The notes: generated by a model from the letters alone, not told the origin. A DNA stretch of 64,000 nt from Microbacterium sp. SL75 (GCF_026625865.1 NZ_CP113067.1:1674001-1738000), one strand, 5' to 3'. Shown: positions 11,355 to 20,090, counted from the first letter of the stretch. Translations and numbers: made by a program.

Positions 11355-12029
11355 ATGACCGATGCCCCCCGTAGGCGGAGGCAGTCCCCGGCGGTCTACC
11401 GTCGTCGTCGTCTCGCCGCAGGGCTCCTCGCCCTGCTGGTGATCGGCCTCGTCGTGTGGCTCGTCGCGGCTCCCCCGTGGCGTGCCGCCCCCACCGCCGA
11501 GGCGACTCCTGCTCCCGCTGCGAGCGCTCCCGTTGCCACGGCGACGACGACCGCGCCGGTGGCGTCCGGCGCCCCCTCGGCGTCTCCCTCCGTCTCGCCC
11601 ACTCCGACCGCGCCCGCGGGGCCCGTCGAGTGCACGGCATCCGACATCACCGTCGCGGCACTGTCGGACAAGAGCGAGTACGCCCAGGGTGAGAACCCTC
11701 AGCTGTCGATCAAGCTCACGAACACGAGCGCGAACCCCTGCACCATGAACGTCGGGACGAGCGCGCAGTCGTTCACCGTGACCAGCGGGTCGGACGTGTG
11801 GTGGCGGTCGACGGACTGCCAGGCCGAGCCGAGCGACATGGAGGTGACGCTAGCCGCGGGCCAGGTCGTCACCAGCTCCGCACCGCTGACCTGGGACCGT
11901 ACGCGCTCCTCGGTGAACTCGTGCGGCGGAGAGCGGCCCTACGCGCCCGGCGGGGGAGCGACCTACCACCTGAGCGTGTCCATCGGCGGCATTCCGTCGT
12001 CGGGCACGGCGTCGTTCATTCTGCGCTGA
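11355..12029 (+). CDS. Membrane-anchored exported protein with C-terminal beta-sandwich-like domain
   Basis: The 224-aa product has a basic N-terminus, one transmembrane helix (residues about 21-41) and an Ala/Pro/Thr-rich linker to about residue 95. The C-terminal domain has three Cys, starting CTASDITVAALSDKSEY, with a TNTSANPCTMNVG segment like DUF4232-type extracellular domains. The helix should leave this domain outside the cell. The function is unknown. A strong palindromic terminator follows. Confidence 0.65.
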   Translation: MTDAPRRRRQSPAVYRRRRLAAGLLALLVIGLVVWLVAAPPWRAAPTAEATPAPAASAPVATATTTAPVASGAPSASPSVSPTPTAPAGPVECTASDITVAALSDKSEYAQGENPQLSIKLTNTSANPCTMNVGTSAQSFTVTSGSDVWWRSTDCQAEPSDMEVTLAAGQVVTSSAPLTWDRTRSSVNSCGGERPYAPGGGATYHLSVSIGGIPSSGTASFILR

Positions 12030-12036
12030 ACCGGAC

Positions 12037-12068
12037 GAGGGGCGGATGCCGATCGGCATCCGCCCCTC
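12037..12068. terminator. Perfect 32-nt palindromic terminator
   Basis: A fully symmetrical GC-rich hairpin (arm GAGGGGCGGATGCCGA) sits between two convergent genes, 8 bp after one stop and 14 bp before the other. It can act in both directions. Confidence 0.8.
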
Positions 12069-12081
12069 TTGCGTTCGCGGC

Positions 12082-13620
12082 TCAGGCGCCGGGCTTCTTG
12101 CCGAACACCTCGTTCTGCATGGCGTCGTAGCCCTCCGCCTGAGGGTCGCCGTGCAGGCCGCCGGACAGGGCGTACTCCTCCTCGGGGGAGAGGACGAGGC
12201 GGTGGCGACCGTAGACCGCGAAGGCGACGAAGATCACGGCGTAGACCACGATGATCGCCACGATCGCGAGCAGATACGCGGAGTTCAGCAGCAGGCCGAA
12301 GAAGACGACCGCGGCGATGATCGCCGCCGAGTAGGCGCCGAACAGACCCCAGGGGCTTCTGTAGGGCCGCACCGCGTTCGGGAACTTCCGTCGAAGGATG
12401 ATGAACGACACCATCTGCAGGAAGTACGCCAGCACCGCGCCCCACACGGCGATGTTCAGCACGATCGCGCCCGCCGGGCTGGTGTCGCCGCCGGCCGCCT
12501 GTACGACGACGAGTGCGACGAAGCCGAGAACGGCGCCGAACACCAGCGCGACCCAGGGTGTCTTGCGTGCGCCCGTGAGCGACAACCAGCGCGGGTAGTA
12601 CCCGGCGCGCGAGAGCGAGTACATGTTGCGCCCGTAGGCGAACATGATGCCCATCAGGGATGCCAGGAGTCCGACGAGAGCGAGCAGCGAGAGAAGGGCC
12701 GCGGCCTGGTCTCCGACCATCGCGCGGAAACCGTCGAGCAGGGGTTCGAGCGAGCTGCCGGTGGCGTCGGCGCCGAGCACACCGGTATTCAGGAACAGCA
12801 CGATGAGGCCGGTGACGATGAGCGTGCCGCGGGCCCAGAGGCCGGCGCGGGGGATGTCGCGAGCGGGATCGTGCGATTCCTCGGCGGCGAGGGGGAGCTC
12901 CTCGATGCCCAGGAAGAACCACATCGCGAAGGGGAGTGCCAACAGGATCGACCCGACGCCGAAGGGCAGGAACTCGGTGTTGCCGTCGGTGGGGGCGATG
13001 TTCCAGAGCGAGCTCCAGTCGAACGCGCCCGTCAGAAGCGACATCGCGCCGAAGACCACAATGATGCCGATCGAGATGATCGACACGACGATCGCGAAAC
13101 CGAACGAGATGTTCGCGCCGGCGGCGTTGAGGGCGATGAACAGCGCGTACAGGATGATCCACCAGACGAACGAGGGAAGGCTCACGCCCGTCAGCAGCTC
13201 GAGCGCCGAGTCGGCGTACTGCCCCGAGAAGTAGACGACGACGGCGGTCGTGGCGACGTACTCGATCGTCTCGGCGAGCCCCGTCGCCAGGCCGCCCCAC
13301 GGCCCCATCGCCGACCGGGCGAACGAGTAGGCGCCGCCGGTGTGCGGCATGGCGGCGGCCATCTCGCCGATCGAGAACGTCAGGCCGTAGTACATCACCA
13401 CGAGAATGACGAACGCGATGAGCATGCCGCCGAAACCGGCGAACCCGATACCGAAGTTCCAGCCCGAGAAGTCTCCCGAGATGACGGCGGCGACGGCGAG
13501 ACCCCACAGGCCCCAGACGCCGGCCGAGCGTTTCAGCGTGCGTTTTTCGAAGTACGAGGCATCGGTGGCCGTATAGGTGGCTCCGGCGACCTTTTTGCGG
13601 GAGTTGCTCGACGTGGACAT
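12082..13620 (-). CDS. APC-family amino acid/amine permease, ethanolamine permease type
   Basis: The 512-aa protein has about 12 hydrophobic helices. Its early part (FEKRTLK, then VISGDFSGWNFGIGFAGFGG and GEMAAAMPHTGGAYSFAR) matches ethanolamine permeases (EAT family) better than other APC transporters. It should carry ethanolamine or a related amine into the cell with protons. It is transcribed away from the ligase gene at 13767 across a 146-bp shared promoter region. The downstream enzymes fit use of the imported amine. GGAGG upstream supports the ATG at 13620. Confidence 0.8.
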   Translation of the reverse strand: MSTSSNSRKKVAGATYTATDASYFEKRTLKRSAGVWGLWGLAVAAVISGDFSGWNFGIGFAGFGGMLIAFVILVVMYYGLTFSIGEMAAAMPHTGGAYSFARSAMGPWGGLATGLAETIEYVATTAVVVYFSGQYADSALELLTGVSLPSFVWWIILYALFIALNAAGANISFGFAIVVSIISIGIIVVFGAMSLLTGAFDWSSLWNIAPTDGNTEFLPFGVGSILLALPFAMWFFLGIEELPLAAEESHDPARDIPRAGLWARGTLIVTGLIVLFLNTGVLGADATGSSLEPLLDGFRAMVGDQAAALLSLLALVGLLASLMGIMFAYGRNMYSLSRAGYYPRWLSLTGARKTPWVALVFGAVLGFVALVVVQAAGGDTSPAGAIVLNIAVWGAVLAYFLQMVSFIILRRKFPNAVRPYRSPWGLFGAYSAAIIAAVVFFGLLLNSAYLLAIVAIIVVYAVIFVAFAVYGRHRLVLSPEEEYALSGGLHGDPQAEGYDAMQNEVFGKKPGA

Positions 13621-13766
13621 GGGGCCTCCAGATGGATGCGGACAGGCTTCGGGGTCGCCTTGCCCGAAATCATGGCCTTCTATTGGTCGACCTGTCTACC
13701 TTTGACGTGTAAGTTCCTCGTTACGTCCTTCGCACGAGGAGACGTCGACACCGCGAGAGGGAGACC
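13621..13766. promoter_or_regulatory. Divergent promoter region of the amine cluster
   Basis: This region separates the permease and the ligase genes. It contains the palindrome GGTCGACC (13685-13692) inside TTGGTCGACCTG, a shape seen in FadR-subfamily GntR operators. The GntR gene of the cluster (18193) is the natural candidate to bind it; this link is inference. Confidence 0.35.
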
Positions 13767-15122
13767 ATGGCGGGCAATCTCAGCAGCGAAGAATTGGATG
13801 CCGCGATCCAGGCGGGCGAGATCGACACCGTCGTCGTGGCCTTCCCCGACGCCCAGGGCCGGCTCGTCGGCAAGCGCGTCGCGGCGCGCTTCTGGCGCGA
13901 CGAGGTGCGGGGCCACGGCGCGGAGGCGTGCAACTACCTGCTCTCGGTCGATGTCGACCTGAACACCGTCGACGGGTACGCGATGTCGAGCTGGGAGAAG
14001 GGCTACGGCGACATGCTGCTCGTCCCCGACCTCGAGACCCTCCGGACGATCCCTTGGCAGCCCGGAACCGCGCTCGTCTTCGCCGACCTCGCGTGGGCAG
14101 ATCGCGCGCATGTGGCGCAGTCGCCCCGTGGCATCCTGAACGCCCAGCGTGCTCGTCTCGCCGAGCGTGGACTCACCGCTTACGCCGGGACGGAGTTGGA
14201 GTTCATCGTCTTCGACGACTCGTTCCGCGACGCCTGGGCGAAGGGCTACACGGGACTGACCCCCTCCACCGACTACAACGTCGACTACAACCTGCTCGCC
14301 ACGACGCGGCTCGAGCCCCTGCTGCGCGACATCCGTCTCGGCATGGACGGCGCGGGCATGTACTGCGAGGGCGTGAAGGGCGAGTGCAACTTCGGCCAGC
14401 AGGAGATCGCGTTTCGCTACGCCGAGGCGCTCGAGACCGCCGACAACCACACCCTGTACAAGAACGGCGCGAAAGAGATCGCCGACCGACACGGCAAGTC
14501 GCTGACCTTCATGGCCAAGTTCAACGAGCGCGAGGGCAATAGCTGCCACATCCACCTCTCCGTGCGCGGCGATGACGGTGCGGCGGTGATGGCCGGCGAC
14601 GGGGAGCACGGGTTCAGCCCCCTGATGGGGCACTGGATCGCCGGCATCCTGAGCACTCTCCGCGAGTTCACGCTGCTGTACGCCCCCACGATCAACTCCT
14701 ACAAGCGCTACGCCAAGGGTTCCTTCGCTCCGACCGGGGTGGCGTGGGGCGTCGACAACCGCACGTGCGCCCTGCGCGTGGTGGGCCACGGGTCGTCGCT
14801 GCGCGTCGAGAACCGCGTGCCCGGGGGAGACGTGAACCCGTACCTGGCGATCTCGGCGATCATCGCGGGAGGCCTGCACGGCATCGAGAACGAGCTCGAA
14901 CTCCCCGACCCCCTCACCGGCAACGCCTACACGGCCGGCGTCGACACCCTGCCGACGACGCTCCGCGAGGCAGCCCGTCTCTTCTCGGAGTCCACGATCG
15001 CCCGCGCGGCCTTCGGCGACGAGGTCGTCGAGCACTATCTGAACCAGGCGCGTATCGAGGTCGAGGCCTACGACGCCGCCGTGACGGACTGGGAGCGGGT
15101 GCGTGGTTTCGAGCGTCTCTGA
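13767..15122 (+). CDS. Glutamine synthetase-like gamma-glutamyl-amine ligase (GlnA4/PuuA type)
   Basis: The 451-aa protein has the glutamine synthetase fold. It shows the beta-grasp N-domain, the metal and glutamate site (GTELEFIVFDDSFRDAW), the ATP loop (KFNEREGNSCHIHLSVRG) and the RVENRVPGGDVNPYLAISAIIAG segment. It differs from housekeeping GlnA in length and motif detail. Known relatives join glutamate to putrescine (PuuA) or ethanolamine (Streptomyces GlnA4). The ethanolamine-type permease beside it favours gamma-glutamylethanolamide synthesis. It overlaps the next gene by 20 bp, so an operon is likely. GAGAGGGAG precedes the ATG. Confidence 0.85.
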   Translation: MAGNLSSEELDAAIQAGEIDTVVVAFPDAQGRLVGKRVAARFWRDEVRGHGAEACNYLLSVDVDLNTVDGYAMSSWEKGYGDMLLVPDLETLRTIPWQPGTALVFADLAWADRAHVAQSPRGILNAQRARLAERGLTAYAGTELEFIVFDDSFRDAWAKGYTGLTPSTDYNVDYNLLATTRLEPLLRDIRLGMDGAGMYCEGVKGECNFGQQEIAFRYAEALETADNHTLYKNGAKEIADRHGKSLTFMAKFNEREGNSCHIHLSVRGDDGAAVMAGDGEHGFSPLMGHWIAGILSTLREFTLLYAPTINSYKRYAKGSFAPTGVAWGVDNRTCALRVVGHGSSLRVENRVPGGDVNPYLAISAIIAGGLHGIENELELPDPLTGNAYTAGVDTLPTTLREAARLFSESTIARAAFGDEVVEHYLNQARIEVEAYDAAVTDWERVRGFERL

Positions 15123-15927
15123 TCCGACCCGTACGCCCGTGGTCGGACTCACGACCTACCTCGAGCGCGCGAAACAGGGCGTGTGGGACGTCCGTGCGTC
15201 GTTCCTCCCGCAGCAGTACTTCGATGCCGTGACGGGCTCGGGCGCCACCGCCGTGCTGTTGCCGCCCCAACCGCGACCCGAGCAGGCCGCGGCGACGGTG
15301 CTCGACGGGCTCGACGGGCTGATCCTCACGGGCGGCCTCGACGTGCAGCCCGAGCTGTACGGGGCGGAGCGTCACCCGCTCACCGACCCCGCTCGTGCCG
15401 ACCGGGACGCGTGGGAGATCGCGCTGCTCGCGGGGGCACGAGAGCGCGGCATCCCCGTCTTCGGGATCTGCCGCGGTCTGCAGCTCATCAATGTCGCGAT
15501 GGGCGGCACCCTGCACCAGCATCTGCCCGAAGCGCTCGGCACAGAGAGGTACCGGATCGGCGGGGGCGTGTTCGCCGAGAACACCGTGGAGGTGGATGCC
15601 GAGACCCGGCTTGCCGGTCTCGTCGGAGCCGGCCCCCTCACCGTCCACAGCTACCACCACCAGGGCGTCGACCGGGTCGGCGACGGGCTTCGCGTGACCG
15701 CTCGCACCGACGACGGTCTCGTGCAAGCCGTCGAGACCGAGGGCGACGACTACCTCGTCGCCGTGCAGTGGCATCCCGAGGAGAACGCCGAGGACCGGCG
15801 GCTGTTCCTCGGTCTCGTCGCCGCGGCGGCGGCCCACCGTGCGTCCCGAGCAGAGGCCGAACCGGCCGTGCCCGCATCGTCCGCCTCCGCCCCCACCTCC
15901 TCCGCGCACCAGGGAGTCCCCGCATGA
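15103..15927 (+). CDS. Gamma-glutamyl-gamma-aminobutyrate hydrolase-like class I amidotransferase (peptidase C26)
   Basis: The 274-aa enzyme should hydrolyse a gamma-glutamyl amide and release glutamate, as PuuD does. The nucleophile Cys is in PVFGICRGLQLINVAMGGTL and the His/Glu pair is in AVQWHPEEN. A GGLDVQPELYG segment is typical of the family. It starts with GTG inside the end of the ligase gene and its stop overlaps the aldehyde dehydrogenase start (ATGA), so the three genes form a coupled operon. The last ~30 residues are an Ala/Ser/Pro-rich tail. Confidence 0.85.
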   Translation: MVSSVSDPTRTPVVGLTTYLERAKQGVWDVRASFLPQQYFDAVTGSGATAVLLPPQPRPEQAAATVLDGLDGLILTGGLDVQPELYGAERHPLTDPARADRDAWEIALLAGARERGIPVFGICRGLQLINVAMGGTLHQHLPEALGTERYRIGGGVFAENTVEVDAETRLAGLVGAGPLTVHSYHHQGVDRVGDGLRVTARTDDGLVQAVETEGDDYLVAVQWHPEENAEDRRLFLGLVAAAAAHRASRAEAEPAVPASSASAPTSSAHQGVPA

Positions 15928-17279
15928 GCACCTTCACCGTCATCGACCCCTCGACCGGGTCGCCCATCACCACGCTCGAACGCGCAGAGATCGACGAGGT
16001 GGATGCCGCGGTCGCGGCCGCCGTGCGAGCCCAGGGCACGTGGGCAGCCCTCGCTCCCGTCGCCCGTGCCGACGCGCTGAGGGCCTTCGCACGGGTCGTC
16101 GAGGCGCACGTCGAGGAGCTCGCGGCGCTCGAGGTGAAGAACTCGGGCCACCCGATCGGCTCGGCCCGCTGGGAGGCGCAGCACGTCGCGCAGGTGCTCA
16201 ACTACTACGCCGGGGCGCCGGAACGCCTGATCGGCTCGCAGATCCCGGTCGCCGGCGGACTCGATGTGACCTACCACGAGCCCTACGGCGTGGTCGGGAT
16301 CATCGTGCCGTGGAACTTCCCCATGACGATCGCGGCGTGGGGCTTCGCCCCGGCGCTCGCCGCGGGCAACGCCGTCGTGCTCAAGCCCGCCGAGCTGACC
16401 CCGCTCACCGCTATCCGCCTGGGCGAACTCGCTCTCGAAGCCGGACTGCCGGAAGGACTGTTCCAGGTGATCGTCGGCTCGGGCTCGGTCGTGGGCCAAC
16501 GCTTCGTCTCGCACCCCGACGTGCACAAGGTCGTCTTCACCGGCTCTACCGAGGTCGGCACCGAGGTCGCCGCGGGCTGCGCGCGGATGCTCAAGCCCGT
16601 GACTCTCGAGCTCGGTGGCAAGAGCGCGAACATCGTCTTCGCCGACGCCGACCTGGAGAAGGCCGCCGCGGGCGTCCCCGGATCGGTGTTCGACAACGCC
16701 GGGCAGGATTGCTGCGCGCGCAGCCGTCTGCTCGTGGAGCGCCGCGTCTTCGACCGCTTCCTCGAGATGCTCGAACCCGCCGTCGCGGCCTGGAGGGTCG
16801 GCGACCCCACGAGCGAAGACACCCAGATGGGGCCGCTCATCTCGGCATCCCACCGCTCCACCGTGCAGGGCTTCCTCGACGGGGCCGATGTCGCCTTCCG
16901 TGGTGCGGCCCCCGAGGGCGAGGGCTTCTGGTTCGCGCCGGCCGTCGTGCTCGCGCAGCCCGGCGACCGCATCGCGCGCGACGAAGTCTTCGGACCCGTG
17001 CTGGCCGTGCTGCCCTTCGACGACGAAGCGGATGCCATCCGTCTCGCCAACGACACCGCCTACGGTCTCGCGGGCTCGATCTGGACCGAGAGCCTGGGGC
17101 GCGGCATCCGGGTCTCGCGCGGCGTGCGCAGCGGCGTGCTCTCGGTGAACTCGCACTCGTCGGTGCGGTACGCCACTCCCTTCGGCGGCATGAAGGCCTC
17201 GGGCCTCGGTCGCGAGCTCGGACCGGATGCCGCCGAGCACTTCACCGAGGTGAAGAACGTGTTCTACGCCACCGACTGA
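15924..17279 (+). CDS. NAD(P)-dependent aldehyde dehydrogenase
   Basis: The 451-aa enzyme has the complete ALDH signature: PWNFPM at the cofactor site, VVFTGSTEVG, LELGGKSANIVF (general base Glu near 229), the catalytic Cys near 263-264 in GQDCCARSR, and EVFGPVLAV. Within this pathway it probably oxidises the aldehyde made from a gamma-glutamylated amine or alcohol. It starts at the ATGA overlap with the upstream hydrolase. It is slightly shorter than typical PuuC (~495 aa). Confidence 0.88.
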   Translation: MSTFTVIDPSTGSPITTLERAEIDEVDAAVAAAVRAQGTWAALAPVARADALRAFARVVEAHVEELAALEVKNSGHPIGSARWEAQHVAQVLNYYAGAPERLIGSQIPVAGGLDVTYHEPYGVVGIIVPWNFPMTIAAWGFAPALAAGNAVVLKPAELTPLTAIRLGELALEAGLPEGLFQVIVGSGSVVGQRFVSHPDVHKVVFTGSTEVGTEVAAGCARMLKPVTLELGGKSANIVFADADLEKAAAGVPGSVFDNAGQDCCARSRLLVERRVFDRFLEMLEPAVAAWRVGDPTSEDTQMGPLISASHRSTVQGFLDGADVAFRGAAPEGEGFWFAPAVVLAQPGDRIARDEVFGPVLAVLPFDDEADAIRLANDTAYGLAGSIWTESLGRGIRVSRGVRSGVLSVNSHSSVRYATPFGGMKASGLGRELGPDAAEHFTEVKNVFYATD

Positions 17280-17308
17280 CGACCTCCATGCCCCTCTCTC
17301 TCACGTGA

Positions 17309-17359
17309 CGTCCCACTTCGTGCTGTCGAGGCCGCCCTCGGGCGGCCGCACGTGGGACG
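17309..17359 (+). promoter_or_regulatory. Nested inverted repeats between ALDH and SDR genes
   Basis: An inner perfect hairpin (GGCCGCCC-TC-GGGCGGCC, 17330-17347) is enclosed by an outer 8-bp pair (CGTCCCAC at 17309-17316, GTGGGACG at 17352-17359). It lies in the only sizeable gap of the operon. It may weaken read-through, protect mRNA, or act as an operator. Confidence 0.45.
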
Positions 17360-17387
17360 CGGTACTGCTCGAAAGGAACCACCACCC

Positions 17388-18167
17388 ATGACCATCGACC
17401 TCACCCAGCGTCTGCGCGACCGCGTCGCCATCGTCACCGGAGGGGCCAGCGGGATCGGCCTCGCCACCGCTCGCCGCTTCGCCGCCGAGGGGGCCCGCGT
17501 TGTGATCGCCGATCTCGACGAGACCACCGGCACGGCCGCCGCCACCGAGGTGGGCGGTGTCTTCCGGCAGGTGAACGTCGCTGACGAAGCATCGGTGAAC
17601 GCCCTCTTCGACGGCGTGGCCGCTGATCTCGGCAGCGTCGACATCGCCTTCAACAACGCCGGCATCTCGCCCGCCGACGACGACTCGATCGAGACGACCG
17701 AGCTGCCCGCGTGGGACCGGGTGCAAGACGTCAACCTCAAGAGCGTGTACCTCTGCTCGCGGGCGGCGCTGCGGCACATGGTGCCCGCGGGCAGGGGTTC
17801 GATCATCAACACGGCGTCGTTCGTGGCGCTGCTGGGGTCGGCCACCTCGCAGATCTCGTACACGGCGTCGAAGGGCGGCGTGCTCGCGATGACCCGCGAA
17901 CTCGGCGTGCAGTTCGCGCGTCAGGGTATCCGCGTGAACGCCCTCTGCCCCGGACCGGTGAACACCCCCCTGCTCCAGGAGCTGTTCGCGAAAGACCCCG
18001 AGCGTGCGCAGCGTCGACTCGTGCACGTGCCGATGGGCCGCTTCGCAGAGCCGGAGGAGATGGCCGCGAGCGTGGCGTTCCTGGCATCCGATGACGCGTC
18101 CTTCATCACCGCGACGGCGTTCGTGGTCGACGGGGGTATCACCAACGCCTACGTCACGCCCCTGTGA
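17388..18167 (+). CDS. Short-chain dehydrogenase/reductase
   Basis: The 259-aa classical SDR has the NAD-binding TGGASGIG motif (residues about 17-24), NNAG, the Ser of the active site (NTASFVAL) and YTASK with the catalytic Tyr and Lys. The C-terminus AFVVDGGITNAYV is typical. In this cluster it may oxidise the alcohol of gamma-glutamylethanolamide to the aldehyde before the ALDH acts; that is inference from position. AAAGGA lies 11 nt before the ATG. Confidence 0.85.
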   Translation: MTIDLTQRLRDRVAIVTGGASGIGLATARRFAAEGARVVIADLDETTGTAAATEVGGVFRQVNVADEASVNALFDGVAADLGSVDIAFNNAGISPADDDSIETTELPAWDRVQDVNLKSVYLCSRAALRHMVPAGRGSIINTASFVALLGSATSQISYTASKGGVLAMTRELGVQFARQGIRVNALCPGPVNTPLLQELFAKDPERAQRRLVHVPMGRFAEPEEMAASVAFLASDDASFITATAFVVDGGITNAYVTPL

Positions 18168-18192
18168 CCCGGTGACGTGACAGGCTGAGAGT

Positions 18193-18909
18193 GTGACAGA
18201 CGCGCCGCTCGACGACCTGCGCCGGGCCGTGTACCGCCCCGTGCGCAGCGGCAACGCGCTCGAGGACACCACCGCGCGCATCGTGCAGACCGTGCGGCTC
18301 GGGCTCGTCGCACCGGGGGAGTCGCTTCCCGCGGAGCGCGAACTCGCCGCACTGTACGGGGTGAGCCGCGACACGGTGCGGGAGGCTCTGAAAGAGTTGT
18401 CGGACGCCGGTTGGCTCGAGACGCGACGGGGTCGCTACGGCGGTACCTTCGTCGTCGACCCCGTGCCCCGGCCCTCGCAGCCGGCGGTCGTGTCGGCCGC
18501 CGAGCTCTCCGACGTCATCGCGCTGCGGGGCGTCCTCGAACCCGGGGCGGCGTGGGCGGCGGCCGCACGGTCGCTGTCGGCGGAGGAGCGGGATGTGCTG
18601 TGGGCGCGGCACGAAGCGGCCGCGCTCGCCGAGGGGGAGGACTACCGCCGGCTCGACACGCTCCTGCACCTGACGATCGCGGAGTTCGCCGGCATCCCGT
18701 CTCTCGTTCCCCTCGTCGCCGACAACCGCGCGCGCGTGAACGCCTGGCTCGACACGTTTCCCCTGCTGCCGCGCAACATCGAGCACTCCACCTCGCAGCA
18801 CGCCGCGGTGGTGTCGGCGATCCTCGCCGGGAGGCCGGATGCCGCCCACGCGGCCATGCGCGATCATCTCGCGGGATCCGAGGCGCTGCTGCGGGGGTTC
18901 TTGGCGTAG
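18193..18909 (+). CDS. GntR-family regulator, FadR/FCD subfamily
   Basis: The 238-aa protein has an N-terminal winged helix (APGESLPAERELAALYGVSRDTVREALKELSDAGWLETRRGRYGG, residues about 38-83) and an all-helical FCD effector domain with the metal-site histidines spread through DTLLHLTIAE and EHSTSQHAAV. FCD domains usually bind small acids. The gene follows the amine cluster by 25 bp and probably controls it. The start is GTG. Confidence 0.85.
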   Translation: MTDAPLDDLRRAVYRPVRSGNALEDTTARIVQTVRLGLVAPGESLPAERELAALYGVSRDTVREALKELSDAGWLETRRGRYGGTFVVDPVPRPSQPAVVSAAELSDVIALRGVLEPGAAWAAAARSLSAEERDVLWARHEAAALAEGEDYRRLDTLLHLTIAEFAGIPSLVPLVADNRARVNAWLDTFPLLPRNIEHSTSQHAAVVSAILAGRPDAAHAAMRDHLAGSEALLRGFLA

Positions 18910-19125
18910 GGCTCTCGCGGGGTGCGGTGCGGGGGTGCAGATCGCGGGGCGCAGCGCGCGCCGCGGGTGGAAGGTCGCCCGGCGGGGCGCGAGATCGCGA
19001 GGCGGGGCGGCGGTACCGAGCGGCGAAGATTCCGCGGGCGCACGATGCGGCGCGGGCGTTCAATCCTCCGGTCGGGGATTCTCCCGTCGTCAGGCGTCGC
19101 GCGGGCGTGCGCGGCGCCGCGCGGA

Positions 19126-19131
19126 TAGGCT
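19126..19131 (+). promoter_or_regulatory. Leaderless-type -10 element TAGGCT
   Basis: TAGGCT lies 6 nt before the ATG at 19138. The GGAGG touching the start codon is too close to serve as a ribosome binding site. Confidence 0.45.
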
Positions 19132-19137
19132 CGGAGG

Positions 19138-19548
19138 ATGGCAGCGGGCAAGAAGCGCAAGGGGAAGAAGCTCGACGTGGACTTCAAGAACACCGCGCTC
19201 ACCGATGCCCTGCAGACCCAGGACATGGCGGCGATCGCCTTCGCCCTGCGTCACGGACCGACGGTCGTGCCGCTGATGACCCCGGGCGACGCCGACAACC
19301 CGCTCAGCGTCGGCGAGGTGTGGACCTACCGCGATCCGAACACGGGGCAGCTCGCGCTGCTGCTCTTCAGTGATGCGGCGCACAAGCCCGAGAGCCTGCC
19401 TCCCCACGTGGCTCTGCAGTCGCCGCAGTGGCTGCGGACGTTCCTCGGAACGCATCAGGATGCCATCACCACGGTGTTCATCGACATCGCGGGGCCCCAC
19501 CCGATCCAGGCGTCGCCGGCCGACCTGATCGCCGCTCTCGACGCCTGA
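19138..19548 (+). CDS. SseB-like N-terminal-domain protein (136 aa)
   Basis: After a basic N-terminus (KKRKGKK) the protein has an alpha/beta domain. The segments ALTDALQTQDMAAIAFALRHGPTVVPLM and LALLLFSDAAHKPESLPPHVALQSPQWL are like the SseB N-terminal domain found in many actinobacterial proteins. No catalytic motif is visible and the role is unknown. It appears monocistronic with a leaderless start. Confidence 0.6.
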   Translation: MAAGKKRKGKKLDVDFKNTALTDALQTQDMAAIAFALRHGPTVVPLMTPGDADNPLSVGEVWTYRDPNTGQLALLLFSDAAHKPESLPPHVALQSPQWLRTFLGTHQDAITTVFIDIAGPHPIQASPADLIAALDA

Positions 19549-19605
19549 GACGCCCCCACGCGCGGGCTCGCACTGCCCACGCCGCGGGGGAGGTCTGGTC
19601 TGTCG

Positions 19606-19664
19606 TCGAGTGTCCAAAACACCCGGAGTGTTTCGAATTTCGTCCGGGTGTTTTGGACACTCGA
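19606..19664. repeat. Long hairpin: 22-bp perfect arms, 15-nt loop
   Basis: Arms 19606-19627 and 19643-19664 are perfectly complementary. With one bulged A the stem extends by four more pairs. Each arm contains the smaller inverted repeat GTGT-CCAAA-ACAC. It lies ~60 bp after the SseB-like gene in a 530-bp gap. There is no T tract, so a REP-like repeat unit is as likely as a terminator. Confidence 0.7.
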
Positions 19665-19754
19665 ACGACGGATGGGGCGCTGGCGCGGGGCGAAACGGCC
19701 CGGGGTGAGGGGCGCAACTCGCGCGGGTGAAGAACGCGTGCAAGACTCGAAGCC

Positions 19755-19865
19755 ATGGAGTACCTGATCGCCGGTGCCGTGTGCGCCGCCGGACTTGTCA
19801 TCCCCGCGGTCCTGGGAATGACCTCGCCGCACCGCCGCCGTCGCTCCGCACCTCCCGGTCGCTGA
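19755..19865 (+). CDS. Possible small membrane peptide (36 aa)
   Basis: The short ORF encodes one hydrophobic helix (EYLIAGAVCAAGLVIPAVLG) followed by a basic tail (HRRRRS), the layout of a single-pass N-out/C-in peptide. There is no clear ribosome binding site. The rest of the 19549-20078 gap shows no other gene. Confidence 0.3.
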   Translation: MEYLIAGAVCAAGLVIPAVLGMTSPHRRRRSAPPGR

Positions 19866-20014
19866 TCACGCAGCCTCTGCGCGAATGCGACCCGTGTGCC
19901 GTGTGCGTATGGGATGCGCCGGGGCGATCGACGCTCGCTGAACGCGCCGGGTACGTCGATCACGCCGGTCGTTCCATCGCGACCGGGACGACAGGGTGCA
20001 GCAACCCGATCGGT

Positions 20015-20090
20015 CAGGCCGACGTTGCCCCGCGTCAGAACCCCGGCACTCGATCGTGCAGGCCGACGCTGCCCCGCGTCAGAACCCTGG
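20015..20090. repeat. Imperfect direct repeat, 32 nt twice at 44-nt spacing
   Basis: Bases 20015-20046 and 20059-20090 are identical except for two positions (both contain CCGCGTCAGAACCC). The second copy includes the stop codon and last codons of radA, so the first copy looks like a duplicated radA 3' end. Confidence 0.65.

Noticed and set aside
15183..17279. 698-aa reading of the aldehyde dehydrogenase
   Set aside because: The N-terminal 247 residues are an Arg-rich shadow of the hydrolase gene; the true start is the ATGA at 15924.
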